Source of the DNA: Membranipora membranacea
Taxonomy: Eukaryota > Bryozoa > Gymnolaemata > Cheilostomatida > Membraniporidae
Assembly (NCBI GenBank): GCA_914767715.1
Contig: OU612069.1
Location: 2,792,001 to 2,856,000, forward strand
Length of the DNA: 64,000 nucleotides
Direction: 5' to 3'
Of the stretch, positions 12,301 to 24,794 are shown one piece after another. Position 1 is the stretch's first letter. Each line of letters opens with the position of its first letter. A program made the position numbers and the translations under genes. The notes beneath the pieces are model-generated. The model ran no database searches, was not told the DNA's origin, and worked only from the letters and a program-made list of their open reading frames with translations.

Positions 12301-14184
12301 GTAAGTATTTTTCAGGATAACTGATGCATTTGATTTCTATGTATGTCCCTGTATTCACATTTGATGTCACATTTTACTCTTGTTTATTTGATGTAGAAGC
12401 AAGTTAATTCCTACTCAGACGAGATTATTTTCTATGCATTGTTTTTACATGATTGCAGGTTACAATTAAAATTAAAATGAATCGCTACGAAGCTCATTTA
12501 CTGTTGACAATCTACGATCCCAATCCCATCCCAGTACAAGTTTGTTAGCTACACTGCTGGGAATTCACTTTATATCAATTATACAACAAATCATACTCAG
12601 AACTTTGATCTACAAAACTTTGTGTGTTTATGCGACAGAAGAGTTAATATTCTCATGAGTTTGGTACATCTATTAACATGATTCAATGTTCTAGAATGCA
12701 TGACCTTAAAATCAGCAGCTTCAAATTGGACCAAGGTCTACTGTCTGGAGGTTTAACATAGCTGATATTATGTGTCACATTTAATTTATTCAACTTTTTG
12801 TTTCGTGTTAGACGAGAACTACTTTTGACGATACAGGCCCGTAGTTCTAGGGGAGGCAGGGACGCTCTGCCTCCCCTAGAATGCTGAATAGAGTGGACTT
12901 AAAATGCTATAATTGAATATTCAATGTGAGAATCAGCTCATTTGGGATTTCCATTTGCTATTTATATCATTCCAACGCTTTGGAGGTTGGGGACTGGGGA
13001 CCCAGGAGGAGCTTACATCACCCAACCTGGTGTTGCTTCACACCCTCAAGGATTTTTGCCTCCCCTACCGCCCTGCGATACGATCATTGCTCTACACAAC
13101 CACATACATGGTAAACACGAGGCGAGGTAATAGGCTAGAAGTTCAATCAAATAACAGTGTCACTATGACCCTTAACGTATTATTTATCTCACCACATTTG
13201 AAAGATTAAAAGAAAAAAATGATTAAATTTATATTTCATGTCGCCTAAGATGAATCATTAAACCGCAGATTCTAGATAATGCTTTGCAAAGATAAGCGTA
13301 ACACCGTAAGCCGGAGCAGTGTTTGTCTCGTCAACTGTCGATGTCAATGGTATGGGTATACTACTTCTCCTGGGACTGAAAACCCAAAATCATTTTTGAA
13401 TTTAGACTACCTTTGACCAAGCTGCCTCTTGAGCAATTAAGCACTCATAAAAAGAACTTACATGGTGTTTTAATTAAGATATACACTAAAAAGCCAGCTA
13501 GATTTGATGGTTTAATGGTTTATTAATGTTCTGTTTTCAGTACGCCCACAATATAAATGAGGGAAGTAAAGTTTCCTGGTGCACTGAAAGCATTTATCAC
13601 TATCAGTCTCAATGGGGGGAGATGATTGCATATAATATGTTAATATTGAGTGTGTTGAGAGTTAGTGGGCATCATGTTTTGTCCATGAGATGAGATGGCT
13701 CTGGCTGAGGTTAGTCTAACCACCCTGTGCTCAGGTCTCAGGGACCCATAGAGCCTAAATGCGGCACCAATAATGCATTGCAAAGGCTCATGTTCTAGGC
13801 TTGGTTTCTTTTTCTCAAGACGGTGCAACCCTGCTTTACAACAAAGGCGGCTGTTGAATCTGGGTATTATTAGTTTAATGGATCAAAACACTGCCAATGA
13901 GTAAAGATAAGAAAATAGTGATGCTATAATATTAATTGCATGTACGTCGTACAAGAGGGGCATCAAAACAAGCTCGCATGTATTATTCTTTATATAAAAT
14001 AAATCTTCTAATTAAAAAAATGACAATGTTGAATTGCAGATTTAGCCCACAGCCTGCCATAAAAAAAGAGTTAGGGATGGCGTTAACGCCTGCCTACGGC
14101 CGCGATTGACATCTCGAACGCTTTTAAGGGCTGGCTGTGATTTAGCCATTAAAATTTGAAAATGACCAGTCCACATTTATATTA
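9341..14184. other. Intergenic region between the TNIK-like and protease genes
   Basis: AT-rich DNA with no recognisable gene. Visible items are a GC-rich island at 9920-9990, a hairpin around 10430-10465 (CCGTAGG...CCTACGG), a degenerate 120-bp duplication (10955-11040 against 11080-11155, sharing GATTATGCCTC), a weak MITE copy at 11410-11492, and a 15-bp perfect inverted repeat at 12845-12881. Three overlapping plus-strand frames open at 12913-13209. Their overlap shows only a stop-poor GC-richer patch, and none looks coding. Confidence 0.5.
12845..12881. repeat. Perfect 15-bp inverted repeat (hairpin)
   Basis: TTCTAGGGGAGGCAG at 12845-12859 and its exact reverse complement at 12867-12881 are separated by seven bases. 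The sequence GCCTCCCCTA recurs at about 13050 in the GC-richer patch downstream. It could be a mobile-element end or a simple hairpin. Confidence 0.6.
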
Positions 14185-17100
14185 TCAGTTCTGACTCATA
14201 GTTTGATCGATCCAGCTTCTAACATGTGATACCTCAGCCCAGACTCCTGCAGACCTTCTTGCTGCGCATCCATCTCCCCATGATGTTAAGCCGATGAGTG
14301 TATACGCTCCTGTTGAGGGCTCTAGTACAACCAATGGACCTCCACTGTCACCCTGGAAAAAAAAGGGTAACATGATGATTGGCTGTTTATGAGAAAGATA
14401 ATGATTGGCTATTTATTAGAAACATAATGATTGGCTATTTATTAGAAACATCATGATTGGCTATTTATTAGAAACATCATTATTGGCTATTTATGAGAAA
14501 CATCTTGATTGGCTTTTTATGAGAAACCAGGTGACTGAGGACTTCACCCTGATAATATAATAAAGTACAACTCAAACAAACATACGGCATTCAGTTACTA
14601 ATCTGACCCTAAATTCACTATAAATATTTACAAGCAATATTTTGAAGCTGCTTTACTAAGGTCATTTATCGCTCTACGATCTGAAATCCTCACCAGTTAT
14701 CGGATTGACAAAATTCTTTCACCGACTTGGCCTACATTTGATTGAGACCAATATTGCAAATTAAAATTTTCATCATATAATTGTATTTGTATCCTCGTTG
14801 TTGGAATCTCTCATAATTATACATACATAACATGCATCCTGTCCCTGCAGATTGGAATCGGCACACATCATCGTGTCATCTACATAAGCAAACCGTCGCA
14901 GGCCTCTTCTACACGTCTGATCCGATTTGAACTGCAGTTCGACCTGCTGGAGTATATCTGGTGTCACCTGACCGACAGCTACAAAGAGAAACATGTTATA
15001 ACTGTTATCTGCCGTTGACAAACACTAAAACCGATCTACTCCATTTCTTCTTTCTATGCAATTACTGCCTCTATTAGCTTCTTGGTTAAGCTCTTGAATG
15101 TAAAATGATAATAACTTTAATTTTGTTGATAACCATTATTACAGAGCATGCAGTGATATAGAAATAAGCAGAATATTAAAAAAGATTAAAACAATGGATT
15201 AAGATAAAAAGTTATACGAAAATAAGTTCCCAAACTATGTGAAAGTGATAACTATACAATTACTAAAAATATCCTAGGGACTTGGGACCTAGGACCCAGA
15301 CCTGGGTGTGATGCCTAGGAATTGGAACCTGGGACCTAGGACCAGGGATCTGGGACCTTGGACCAGGGATCTGGGACCTGGGAACTAGGACCAGGGATCT
15401 GGGACCTGGGACCTAGGACCTAGCCCGTTGTGTTCACCACTTGTGTGTGACTCAGCTGTTTGAGTAATTCCATACTTGTATCCAACTCACATTAAATAGA
15501 TCCCACTCTGCCTCGTCACAAACAAAAAGTCAGGTAAAGGGGATCAAGATGAGACTACTCTACACAAGCCACGATAGTAAGTGACATTCTATGTCAAAGT
15601 AAGAAGTTGGAGACAACTAACTTACTAAATACCTAACTAAGAAAATAACTAACTAACTTACTAACAACCAACTCCTTGTAATTGCTTTGATGTTATAAAA
15701 TATGTTGATCCCGCTCTCAAACCAATCAATATTCAAAGCATGATGATCGACTTACTTGATGTAGTGCCCCAACCTGTTGTCATCACGTTTTGGTTTTCGA
15801 CAGGACTAAATCCTGTTGCTGGGAGACAGACCGGTTTAACCTGAAACATACAGGTAAACGGAATTAATATCAAGAGGAGGGATTAATCGAGAAATAGTTT
15901 AGAAATAATAAATTTAGAAATAAGAACTAAACGATCCACCAACAAGCTATCTGATTTTTATATACCGAAGTCGAGAACACATAAACGAGTCCAAACGATA
16001 CTGTGTAACACATGTTACATTTAGTCAGCCAGTATTGATTTATTTAGTGATATTTGATTGATCATAGGGACCTGTTTCCATTTCTGTCACCAAAGTTAAA
16101 AGCTCAAATTTGCATAGTGTGCAATATTATTTTTAATAAAGTCCCATAGTTGTTCAAGAGGCTCACCTTACCTTTCACAAACCTCAAAGTCTCCCAAAGT
16201 CATCACAAAGTCTTCCCAAAAATCTGCATAAGGCCTCCAAAAGTCCTCCCAAAATCGTCCTAAAGTCCTCTGTAAGTCCACCCAAAGTCCTACCAAAACC
16301 TTTTCAAAGTCCACTCAAAGTCTGCATTAGGTCGTATCAAACAATGTACAGGGGCTGGTTTCAGTTAGATATTTAGAGGTTTAGCCGTGATTTCATGGCT
16401 AAAGGTCAGCTGAAGCTCAGCCACTCACCAAATCGGGTTTCAATTAGGATAAATTTAACACACTCTTAGCTGATCCTTAGCCAAATCTTGGCTGTTCTGT
16501 CTCACCTTATCAGACAGTGTGACAGCGGATGAAAGCTTGACCAGAGCATAGTCATAGTTTAAATTTCCATAACCAGGGTGCTTGTATATTGCGCCGGCTT
16601 GTATAGTCTGCACTCCTTCCTGTGTGTGCTGTCTCAAATCATGAGCCCCAAAGCTTATATAAACGCCACCAGCTGCTTCACTGTGGAAAGGAATCATATT
16701 TCATTATATTATATGTATTATGTATATGTAATATATATATATATTTTATAAATGTTATATTATATTATCCTTTATATATTTTCAGGGGCAAATTGTTTAT
16801 CAACCTTATGCAAATACAAAACTGGGAAAAAAATCCAAATTTCTACCCAATATTTGAAGAATAAAAATAACTTTTATATTTACATAAAGCTGCCATGTGT
16901 TAAGGTAAGCTGTCATCAGTGGACCAAGCGATTCTGACCCTTGTTTGTGGGCTTATTAAGTGGAGAATTGTGAGGTCATGATCATGTGTGATATATAAGG
17001 TAGATTGATTTCTAGAGCCTTTTAAATTTGGCATATCTATGGTATCTTATCAACCATTACTTGTAATTTTAAAAGCTGATATTATTGGTTAAAGCTGGTA

Positions 17101-19463
17101 GCTAGAACTTTTCTGATTAGACCATCTTCATTGACCAATAAAACCGTCGCTGAAAATGACATGTGCCAACCTCATGTCACTATGATAGCTTAAAGCCCTG
17201 ATTGCATCAAAAATGAAATACCACAAGATATGCCAAATTGACAGCATCCATCACAATTATGTCTTACCCATCAACACAATGAGCGGCGGTTATCACCCAG
17301 GTAGCATCTATCAAACTACAACCGCAGTAAGGACTGCCTCCAGTTGAGGATTCACCGATATAACACATCCATGGCCATGAGTGTGGTACAGCATCAGTGC
17401 CTCCAATTATCCGAGTGTTAGCAGAACTCCTTCTCCTTGTTTGTCTGGGAGTTATAGAAGGAACTCCGCAGCTGGACGGTGTAGGTGGTGGAGGTGGTGG
17501 AGGAAGAGGATCAGTTGGTTCTACCGGGTCTGTGCCATCGCAATTTCCTACAACATAATAATATTATGACAGACATGAAATCCAGATAGATTTCGATTTT
17601 GATAGATGGTGACATCACACAATTTGACCTACTAAAAAAGCTGTCATCTGTACGATGATTACACGCATAAGAAGGGCAACGACTGACTGAAGATTCACAC
17701 ATACATGCTGCAAAGCTATGCACAGTTCCTTAATGCAAACTCGAGTCCTTAAACATCAGTACCATCAAGCAATGAACTATGCTATAGATGACCATTTGAG
17801 CTGAACAACTTTGCGTCGTTTCGGTGGGGTCTCTGATCGTATCAGTTCTAGTTATAATAACGTATCACACTGAGGATGAATAGACGAACCTGATTTGTAA
17901 TCTGCGCTGAAACCACTTCCACTCCTCCTCCGATTCGGCCCGTTTGAGAAAAACTTTACATAAATACTATTACCAGAGCTAATGACATCACGTAGGGATC
18001 TCCCACATAATAAACCACCTGTATATAAAATATCTGTATGCATATATATGAGTATATATATGAAATATATATATCACATATAAAAATAATATATATGTAA
18101 TATATTATATACATATAGAATAAATATATATATATATAATTTATATAAAAAGTATGTAAACAGAGCTGAAAAGCTGAGAAGCATCACACCTTCTTTACTC
18201 TTTTATCATTCATGCCTTCTCGAAACCTGTATGAAACACACACTAATGTGATATCTTGATGAGTGAGATCTAAAGTAAATGTCTGGTTGGGTGTACAAAC
18301 CAATTAATGGTGCAGAGGAGGAATCACCGTCTCGTACCTCCACGTAATCACACCTACAGAACTTACAGCGTTTCCTGGCGAATATATCAAACTGGGTGAA
18401 GGTTAACTCAATCGGCTGTAGAGGAGAAAATATGTATATGCTTATTATCTGTATACTGTTTTTCAATACAGTTTTATCAATGCTGAACCTTTAAAACAGT
18501 GTAAGCAGTGAGAAAATTGTGTCAACTCGACGCCTTGTCAAAGTTTACAAGCACGATCCTGTTCAGTTAAGAATTCCAAAATCCTACCACATAAAGTCAT
18601 TCACGAATTTACTCCTATATCTTAATAAGATTTCTTAGTAATTTCTATGAGTGTATAATATGATATGTATTATATACAATAAAATATTGTTTTTTGTTAT
18701 GACACTTACTTGGTCTGATCTTATGATCCATTCATTGTTAATATTTGGTCCGTAAGATCCAGATCCATAAGTAGAGTGAGATACAAATGTTCCGCATCTA
18801 CCAGCCAGCTCCACTAAAACTCCTGTCAAATATAATATAATATATAACATAATGTAGTACATAATAATATAATATAATCTAATATATTCATTGAATGAAA
18901 CCTAATAATCTAAAAGATGGAGCAATGAACTCCCTCTTCATTGGATGGAGGTTATCTGAGGTTAAGAACACAAATTCTAGCCTTGTCACGCAGCCACAAA
19001 AAAAAACATGGCTGCTTTTGGCAAGATTACACAAATCCTAGATTATCTGCCGATTATGTCCACAAACACAGCAGAGTCCGTGCTCTGACAGTTGTGAGCG
19101 CAATGAGGAATATCTGTAACAGATTACTATACTATAGAAAATGATTTATCCTTGGTATCTCAAATTTTGCTCTTCGATACATAATTGTGTTGTGAGTGAG
19201 TTGAAAGGCATACCCCCCCCCGCCCCCGGATAGAATCGTAAACCAAATGCATACTATTTCACATGCTCACATGCTCATTGATTCATTCATAGAAGCGCCT
19301 GTGACATTTAAAGATGAAAAATATTACAGATGAGAAATGGAAGATTTGCCCCCAGGTGTAATTCACTAATCCTGGATTATCGATAAGGAAGTGTTAGTTT
19401 ACTATAGTTACCTTCACTGAGTTGAACTATAACTCCTATCAGCAAAAAAACAGACTGCAGCAT
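14185..19463 (-). CDS. Secreted CUB-domain trypsin-like serine protease, complete nine-exon gene
   Basis: Minus-strand exons: 19463-19412, 18822-18710, 18415-18301, 18018-17890, 17547-17268, 16680-16506, 15840-15756, 14978-14827 and 14352-14185. All are GT-AG with matching phases and give 422 aa. Residues 1-18 are a signal peptide ([18 protein letters not shown]). Residues 25-137 form a CUB domain ([25 protein letters not shown]). The usual second CUB cysteine is replaced (NNEWII), and there are extra cysteines at CKFCRC. A linker with seven prolines follows, then cleavage at R182-IIGG. The catalytic triad is H226 (TAAHC), D273 (DYALVKL) and S370 (GDSGGP). D364 at the base of the S1 pocket predicts cleavage after Arg/Lys. 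Tyr367 sits just before the GDSGG loop, where Gln or Met is common. The protein should act outside the cell, for example in immunity, matrix or development; the substrate is unknown. The start is the only Met before a good signal peptide. Confidence 0.93.
14385..14530. repeat. 25-bp tandem repeat in the protease's last intron
   Basis: About six copies of a unit like ATGATTGGCTATTTATTAGA plus AACAT, with single-base differences between copies. The block lies just upstream (in gene sense) of the exon carrying the active-site serine. No inverted structure or spacer pattern is present. Confidence 0.85.
15265..15425. repeat. GC-rich tandem repeat (GGGACCTAGGACCAGGGATCT type) in a protease intron
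   Basis: A run of degenerate units of about 20-21 bp built from GGGACC, TAGGACC and AGGGATCT blocks. The sequence is locally much more GC-rich than its surroundings and partly self-complementary (CCTAGG). A typical minisatellite. Confidence 0.85.
15600..15670. repeat. CTAA-rich simple repeat
   Basis: Repeated CTAACTTACTAA and CTAACTAA blocks within the intron between protease exons 7 and 8. Low complexity, no other signal. Confidence 0.6.
16170..16335. repeat. Degenerate AAAGTCCTCCC minisatellite in a protease intron
   Basis: About ten short degenerate units of the kind CCCAAAGTC(C/A)TC, 12-20 bp apart, pyrimidine-rich on the plus strand. They occupy the intron between protease exons 6 and 7. 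No conserved spacing or known protein site. Confidence 0.7.
18020..18145. repeat. TA-rich microsatellite in a protease intron
   Basis: Long runs of TATATA and ATATAT with few interruptions between protease exons 3 and 4. Simple sequence only. Confidence 0.8.
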
Positions 19464-19503
19464 TTTAATTTTAATTTTAATTTTAATTTTAATTTTAATT
19501 TTA
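19462..19503 (-). repeat. (AAAATT)n hexanucleotide microsatellite running into the protease start codon
   Basis: About seven copies of AAAATT, read on the minus strand, end in AAAATG, the start codon at 19463-19461. The whole proximal 5' UTR is therefore repeat. Length changes here would alter leader length and the A-rich context of the start without changing the protein. Confidence 0.85.
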
Positions 19504-19979
19504 TGTTTTGAACACAGCGAGGTGTTGCTGTGACCAACACTAATCCTACACTGATTTCCTCTGCCGAAATCTTGGGAGATATAGTTGTATAATCTAACTG
19601 TTTTGTAAATTAATTATAGGCGGCTCAGACATGTGCGTGGGGACATCTTTCATCTTAAGATGTGATTTTCCAACATTAGTTAGATTTATCACCCTAAATA
19701 TCTAGATAATATTCAAAATTATGTTCACCTGAATATCTTTTGAGCTATGTCACGGGAGACTTATTGACATAATTATCGCATCCGGGTCGCAGGCACCTAG
19801 ATGGGTGTTGATTAAAATAGCAAATCATCATATAGCTTGAAATAAGAATTCATATAAATCAAAGCTATAACATCAAGCCCTAAGGTTGTCATATAAATAT
19901 AGATTTTGGTCAAGACATTAATATGTACCTAGTTATAAGGCAAATCATTTCTTTATGTCATGAACCAATAAATTAAAAA

Positions 19980-20228
19980 AATGGTTGATTAAAATCAGAT
20001 GTCATATCACTCGCCACACCCTGAAGATTGGGCGGCAAAATTTATTTGCCTTAAGGGCTAGGCCGCAATGTCTGCGCCAGATTTGCTCTCTGTTTCAGGT
20101 AGGTCGGAGCACACCTGGGGGCCAACCAAACCCCAGTAGTCGATTGACTGCAGAGTGATTCAAACCCATGACCTTCATCATTTGCATGTTGAAGGCCCGG
20201 CGCTCTAACCAACTGAGCCACCTCCTAC
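19980..20228 (-). mobile_element. tRNA-derived SINE (family A), minus-strand copy
   Basis: Read on the minus strand, the head GGAGGTGGCTCAGTTGGTTA is a tRNA A-box region. It is followed by a B-box region (GGGTTTGAATC), then a 150-bp body (GGCCCCCAGGTGTGCTCCGA, GGCGCAGACATTG, AAGGCAAATAAATTT), and ends near a T-rich tail. The same head, body and tail occur at 32769-33012 in the opposite orientation. Anticodon-arm pairing is poor, so this is a SINE rather than a tRNA gene. Confidence 0.85.
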
Positions 20229-20556
20229 TCCTTAACATGTTTAAGGTTTATGCTAAAAGATCATGATTCATAAAGGCCACTAGAAAATGTGTTTAAAACT
20301 CTAAAAAAACCATCGCTAAGATTTACTGGAGTACCCAACACTGAAAACCTGATCAACAACGAGACAAGGTTGACTCCGGTCTGTGGGCTAAATCTTTGCA
20401 ACAAACGGAGTATCTACACTTTGTGATTTCAATCCGTTACAATAAAACAATCATTATTTAGCTGGTTGATACTCAAAACCTAGAAATTTACAAGTTGAAG
20501 GGTTTGAGAAGTTTACACCTGAGGGTGCTGGGGGCTGGAACAATCAACCTTGAATG

Positions 20557-20655
20557 TTCCTCTAGTGGGACGCGAACCCACAACTCTTGCGACACCCGTC
20601 GCATGGCAGTAAATAGCAAGCGTGATAACCGATTATTAGTACGCTATCTCACCAT
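20557..20655 (-). mobile_element. tRNA-like SINE head (different family)
   Basis: Minus strand: an A-box-like GTGAGATAGCGTACTAATA is followed about 60 bases later by GGGTTCGCGTCCC, a good B box. No complete acceptor stem is present. The flanks at 20240-20550 and 20660-21950 show no gene or clear repeat. Confidence 0.45.
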
Positions 20656-22282
20656 CCCAAAAAAAGAATGGCGCTAATTAGCATGCCCGCTGGAACTACT
20701 CAGATCTGTGTTCTCTCATCCCACAGCACAGTCCACTCCACCATCGCCACCCTATGAAACACAGTGTACATGTGAGGGTTATTGGCTTTACATGGCCCAT
20801 TGTTGGGCTGTATGCTGCAACAACTATAGTAGACTTAAGTCTAACATCTACCATAAATAATGTTTCTTAGTGATTGCGAGCCCTTGATAGATTGAATTAT
20901 TTTCAAATGTATGAATAACCTGATCAACATTATGTTATTTGAATAAGTTTAATTCAGATTTTTTCGTGGCCTTAATATAGTTTGTTTTATTAGGCACGAG
21001 TCTTGGAGGTGATTTGGCTAGATTTTATAGAACCGATTAATTAGCTCATCAATCAATCAATTTTATGACTTTTGGATATATCACATTCTTTCTTTCTCAG
21101 TCTAACCATAGCCAATAATATAGATAAGTTTAATAGATGAATCAATAAAAATTGATAAACGAGCAAAACTGAAACTAGTGGAAAAAAAAGACCAATTCTA
21201 ACTGTCAATGCTTTAACCAATTGACCTCCAGTTCGACGCAGGTTACCAAGCAGGCATGGGGAGGGACTGCACATGTCTGCATTCCACAACTACTTGCGTG
21301 AGCACATGTGAAGTCTGCTCAGCTTGCAAGGGAGACAACTCTTTATGCTTACAACAGGCCAGGGGATAGGCTAGCTGGAATATAACATACTGATTAGCCT
21401 GTCTTGACAAGCTTTGTCAGGAGAAGCTAATGCTGAATCGTCTGTCAACAATTAACTCATTTCCCATTTCCCTATATTGGTACACCAACCACCAGTTTGC
21501 GCTCTATCCTATGAGGAACTGAAAAACATGTGACAGATGGTGTTAATGAATACCCATAAGGCATCATTTCATCAATGCTTTCATGTCTGTGTCTGCAATT
21601 ACTTAGCAAAGACTCACAATTTCTATGCTCGGAAAATATTACAAATCTATATATGAGCTGGTCATGAGGAGGAGACGACTTGGGGTCACTATTTGGGACG
21701 TTAAATCTGTGGGTTTCTTAGATCGGAAAAGTGATGAATTTCTAGAAAGTTTACAGATAACAGAGTGTAGTTAAAAAGTAACTTGTTGACCTCTACACAC
21801 AGTTAAATACACAAAAGAAAAGGGGTTATACATAAATAAATGACGATGTTCTAGAAATGGGAAAGTAAGTTATATATGGCTTTATAGAAATAGAAAATGA
21901 TATATATATATAATTATTGTTCTCGTGACGATTATTATCAAAAGTATTAGTTAAAAGATAGTAGACTGTCAGCCGTTTTGCATTTCAGTCTGAAATTGTG
22001 CAGCAGATTTATGAGAGCTGTTTTGCCAAAATGTGTCCTAAAAGAGGGTTTTATTACTGAACATTTTCTTCTAAGGGAGCGTTGGTGTTTATTGGACTTT
22101 TGCACCAGGCGAAGAATATGCTTTGATGCTTTATTTTTGAATAATTTTTTATGTGTAAATTTGTGAAATAGGTAATGTCTTCTACTTTTTAGGGTGGGTA
22201 AGTTTAAGAGTGATCTACCAGTTGTGACAGAAAACTTTTTAGGTGCAGATATTATGATTCTAATTGGTTTATTCTGAACTTT

Positions 22283-24794
22283 TTAAATTGTGTCGGATGT
22301 TTTTTGAGTGCCTTCTAGGTAGATAGATGAGCAGTATTCTAGGATAGGTCTGACGAGAATTTTGTAAGTCCTTAAGGATTCCTCAACATTCATGTATTTT
22401 TTCAGTTTTGAGAGTAGGTATACTACTTTGTTTGCTTTGGTTGCCGTTTCATTGGCATGGATTTGGAAAGATAAATCAGTATCCAGGGTAACCCCTAGTA
22501 CATTGATAGAGAGTTTTGTCTCAATTTTTGAGTTTTGAAAATTGATGTGATAAAAGTTTTTAATGTTTCTGTTGGAAAATATGCACAATTGTGTTTTCTC
22601 AATGTTGAGTCTCAGTATGTGGCTATGATACCAATCTGATGCTTTCTTTAGCAGAGTATTGGACTCCACTAGTACTTCATCTATGCTTGTGGCTGTACAG
22701 TAGATTAGCGTATCATCTGCATAAGCGAATGAATTGTCAAATGTTGCTAGCAATCCATTGATGGCTAAGTTAAAGAGGATAGGACCCAGAATTGAGCCTT
22801 GAGGTACCCCACAGGTGATTGCTTGTGAATTAGATCGTGACAACCCCACTTTCATTACTTGGGATTGGTTTTGAAGATATGATCGAAGTAGTGCTATTGC
22901 AGAACTGGAGAATCGTTTGTTATCCAGTATGTATAGAAGATGTTTGTGATTGATTGTATCAAATGCTTTTCGGACATCTAAGGATAAGGCTCCAATTTAA
23001 CATGGAGTGGATCGGTCAAGTTTAGTTTTCCATTGTTGCAGCACAGGTAGCAACATTTGCTCGGTTGAATGATTCTGACGAAATCCGAAATGTTGGTCTG
23101 AAAATAGGTTGTGTTCTCTATGTAAGACATCATCTGATTTTTCATGTCATGTTCAAATATCTTTGACAGAACTGGAAGCGAGGATATTGGTCGATAATTT
23201 GATGGGTCACATTTTTACCCTTTTTATGAATTGGCGTGACAAGTGCGGATTTAAAGCAGTCAGGGAAGATTGATTTTTGATAGCATTTATTGACCAGAAT
23301 GGATAGCGGGTAGGCAATTAAGTCAACTATTATTTTATAAATCATTGCTGGTATGCCACTTAGACCACCGGGCTTGTCTGAGTTGAGTGAATTTATGAGC
23401 AAAGTAATTGTTTTACTAGTGATTGGACTGAAAGAGAATTTGAAAGAATTTGTTTCTGTAGGAAAATGCGGGAAATTTGCCGGATTGAATTCAGAGTGCC
23501 CAGCAACGTTAATGAAGAAATCATTTAAGGCGCAGGCAATATCTTTTTCATCCGTATGTTCCACACTTTTGTATTCCAGGCACTCTATAGGTGTATGGGA
23601 TTTCTGTTTCTTGGTTATGGATTTTAAGCAGGAATAAAAACTTTTGTCATTTGCTGATAATGATTTGCTAATGTAGTTTTTCTTAGCGGTACGAATTTGG
23701 TTGGTAACATAGTTTCTGAATTTCTTGTTTTTGAGTGAAATCATGCGCAGTACATCTGAGGTGATCCATCGGTTTTTCTTGTTGCGTACTCGCATAGTTT
23801 TTTCTGGCGCGTGTTTGTCTACAATGTTTATTATAGATTGGTCAATCATTTCAGCTCGTTTATGGATTGAAAGATTGGGGTCGGCGGCTGTTTGCTGAAA
23901 AGGTAACAGTGCACATTCTTTATAGAATAACAAGGGGTTTAATTTCTTGAAACTTCTGGTTTTGATGAGTTGACGTTTTGGCTTTAGAGGTTTTATCCTG
24001 TCCAGCATTAAAAGTGTGGCATAGTGGTCTGAGATTGATCACTCACATGTTAAAATTTTGGAAGTTTTGACTTTTGGATCACAATTAACATAATTGTGAT
24101 CGATGAGGCTTTCATTACCATGGTAACTTCCAAATGATGACCCTGTTATCACTTGATATAGGCCTGTAGAAATGAGACTCTGTTGTATAAGTTGTTTTTC
24201 TCTAGAGTTAGAGTTCCAATTTATGTTGAAATCCCCTAATAACACAAACTTTTTTTGAATGAACTGTTTTTGATGTAAAATATCACTCAATAATGAGATA
24301 AATTTCATTTTATCAGCGTCAGGTGGAAGATAGATGGATGCCACGATCAAGATACCTTCATCTTGTTGAGTTTTGATGTTAATCCAAACAGAGTCACATA
24401 ATTCTCGCAGTTTAGATTGAGGTTGATGAATAGTTTTAAACTTTAAAACATTATTTATATTGAGAGCTGCCCCACCGCCACGTATTTTTGTGGTCCATTT
24501 TCTGTCACATCTGACAATATTAAAGCCAAGGAGGTCCACAATGGAGTTTGAAATTTCAGATTTCAACCATGTTTCCGAAATAGAAAAAATGTCGATTGAG
24601 TTTGATAAATTTAGACTTTCATAGAAATAAAGTTTGTTCATTAAAGACTTAGCATTGTGGTGAAGAAGGCTGAGAGTGTTATGTCCAGAGGTCCTGGTAG
24701 CATTGGCTAGTGACGAGATGTTATCCCAGAGTCGGTTGTGGAGGTCTAGGTTGTATTCAAAGACATTTCTAGATTGCTGGGTTGAGTTAGCCAT
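22283..24794 (-). pseudogene. LINE ORF2 remnant: AP endonuclease and reverse transcriptase
   Basis: Endonuclease motifs are SISETWLKSE, RGGGAALNI, SIYLPPDADK, VLLGDFNINW and SLIDHNYVNC; the SDH active-site motif is split by a frameshift near 24040. Reverse transcriptase motifs are KPGGLSGIP, TPIHKKGK, RPISSLP and FGFRQNHSTEQ (other frame), VRKAFDTINH, CGVPQGSILGPILF, AYADDTLIY and LNIEKTQ. The YADD catalytic box is preserved although the ORF is broken. The 3' domain continues to VRPILEYCSS before the stop at 22283. Confidence 0.9.

Noticed and set aside
12913-13209. Three overlapping plus-strand ORFs as a gene
   Set aside because: All three frames are open over the same GC-richer patch, which points to base composition; no domain or splice sites support one frame.
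23353-23637. 94-codon plus-strand ORF
   Set aside because: Antisense to the LINE reverse transcriptase, which has clear family motifs.
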